Shown here: positions 63,201-64,000 of the stretch, piece after piece
Layout of the letters: each line of letters begins with the position of its first letter
How positions within the stretch are numbered: the stretch's first letter is position 1
Origin: Bolinopsis microptera
Taxonomy: Eukaryota > Ctenophora > Tentaculata > Lobata > Bolinopsidae
Assembly (NCBI RefSeq): GCF_026151205.1
Contig: NC_087080.1
Span: 13,837,337 to 13,901,336 of the forward strand
Reading direction: 5' to 3'
Length of the DNA stretch: 64,000 bases
The notes under the pieces: generated by a model
What the model saw: the letters and a program-made list of their open reading frames with translations, nothing else
The model's database searches: none
Told to the model about the DNA's origin: nothing
Position numbers and translations under genes: made by a program

Positions 63201-63391
63201 CCCCGGTCCTGCATTTCAGTGTTACTGTTAACTTTTACAAGCCATTCGGCGTGAAGTGGTTTTATCTTAGACAACTTAAGGACTAAGGTTAACCTTAACA
63301 TCACGTGGAGCTTTCCTAGCATTGTTTCATTACCGCCCCCGAGTAATATGGACTATAACACCGTCGGACAATGTCCTTGGGGGGGGGGGGG

Positions 63392-63494
63392 CCAATGGCA
63401 TAAATGGAGAAAATGGAGAAATACTCATGGGTTTTTCCATTTTCTCCATAGAAATAGTCTCCATTTTATGCCATTTTATGCCATTTTATGCCAT
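63392..63494. repeat. imperfect palindrome, CCAATGGCATAAATGGAGAA
   Basis: The left arm pairs with CTCCATTTTATGCC ... ATGCCATTG; the right side has ATGCCATTTT repeated three times. A poly-G run precedes it. Confidence 0.7.
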
Positions 63495-63562
63495 TGAAAC
63501 CTGTAAAATTTAGAATTTCGAGAAAAATTATTTAAAAAAAAAGATATTTTCGGCCAATAATG

Positions 63563-63878
63563 AACAGGGTATCATGAAACATGGAGAAAAGTGGTTTTAA
63601 GAAAAACTTTGAAAAATGTTGACTTAGAAAATGTTCGGTCCGAGTCATTTTCGATACGTACCTCCCGTATCGAGAGCTCCCGATTCCGAGCTCGTGTTGC
63701 AAAGGGGAGGCCTGCCTTCCAAGATCGCATTACCTCGAGTCCAAAATTGTGTATCGAGGGGAAGGTGTGGACTTCGAAAAACCGAAAAAATATTTTCGGC
63801 AAATAATGAAGAAGGTAGCATAAAACGTGGAGAAAAGTGTTTTTCAGAAAATCTTTGAACAATTTTGACTTAGAAAAT
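63563..63878. repeat. direct repeat pair with dispersed relative at 40992
   Basis: Units at 63563-63635 and 63808-63878 share CATGGAGAAAAGTG/CGTGGAGAAAAGTG, TTTGA and GACTTAGAAAAT. Confidence 0.6.
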
Positions 63879-64000
63879 TACCCCTCGGTACACAATTTTG
63901 GACTCGAGGCTTCCCCCTGGTAATGCGATCTCGGAAGGCAGGCCTCCCCTTTGCAACACGAGCTCGGAATCGGGAGCTCTCGATACGAGAGGTACGTATC
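63653..64000. repeat. long inverted repeat, extending beyond the window
   Basis: Left arm 63653-63761 (GATACGTACCTCCCGTATCG ... GTGTATCGAGGGG) and right arm 63879-64000 pair with few mismatches; the right arm has 11 extra bases (AGGGGGAAGCC). The loop is about 117 bp. No transposase frame. Confidence 0.8.

Overview
This is a window of an AT-rich animal nuclear genome rich in mobile elements. Spliced exons with GT-AG introns, several non-LTR retrotransposon clades, mini-Helitrons, a tRNA-derived SINE, a MULE-type transposase remnant, MITE/foldback elements and long micro/minisatellites all point to a non-vertebrate metazoan. I cannot name the species from the sequence. There are no bacterial operons, ribosome-binding sites or CRISPR arrays. 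The central discovery is one large plus-strand gene of about 40 kb (19540-59207) that I assembled exon by exon. Twenty exons join without a frame conflict into 1270 codons plus a stop. The predicted protein has a signal peptide, six CCP/sushi-like modules interleaved with EGF modules, further EGFs, LamG, EGF, LamG, two EGFs, one transmembrane helix and a short tail. The tail carries GTYSP near the membrane and ends in ERLI, the two hallmarks of the Crumbs polarity protein (FERM-binding and PDZ-binding motifs). LamG-EGF-LamG-EGF-TM-ERLI is Crumbs-like; the CCP/EGF array at the N-terminus is the unusual part. Almost all module exons are phase 1-1, which fits growth of the ectodomain by exon duplication; exons 3, 4 and 5 are very recent copies. 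Layout. 1-12100: two head-to-tail copies of an RTE-like element, the first split by a CR1/L2-like LINE that is itself split by a third LINE; both RTE copies also carry the same 167-bp insertion flanked by a 12-bp target duplication. 12101-19539: spacer with a degenerate tandem repeat, a tRNA-derived SINE, a foldback element built on a 9-bp minisatellite, and a broken small secreted-protein-like frame. 19540-32624: exon 1 and 13-kb intron 1, holding a 52-bp satellite, a perfect cloverleaf palindrome, a duplicated 0.74-kb block, long (CT)n and 7-bp arrays, a promoter-like patch and a mini-Helitron. 32625-36807: the CCP/EGF exons, with a LINE fragment in intron 4. 36808-48831: 12-kb intron 8 with a SINE, a dead MULE transposase, a homopolymer- and CCCGGG-rich stretch and a LINE ORF1-like remnant. 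48832-59207: the EGF/LamG/TM/tail exons, with a mini-Helitron, a 534-bp TIR element and a mariner-like MITE in the introns. 59208-64000: 3' UTR, possible alternative 3' exons, a small Ala/Pro/Glu-rich gene with its own poly(A) signal, spacer, and a long inverted repeat that runs off the window. Functionally the window is one polarity-receptor locus embedded in selfish DNA. The transposon insertions help to order events, for example a LINE that entered intron 4 after the exon 3/4 duplication.
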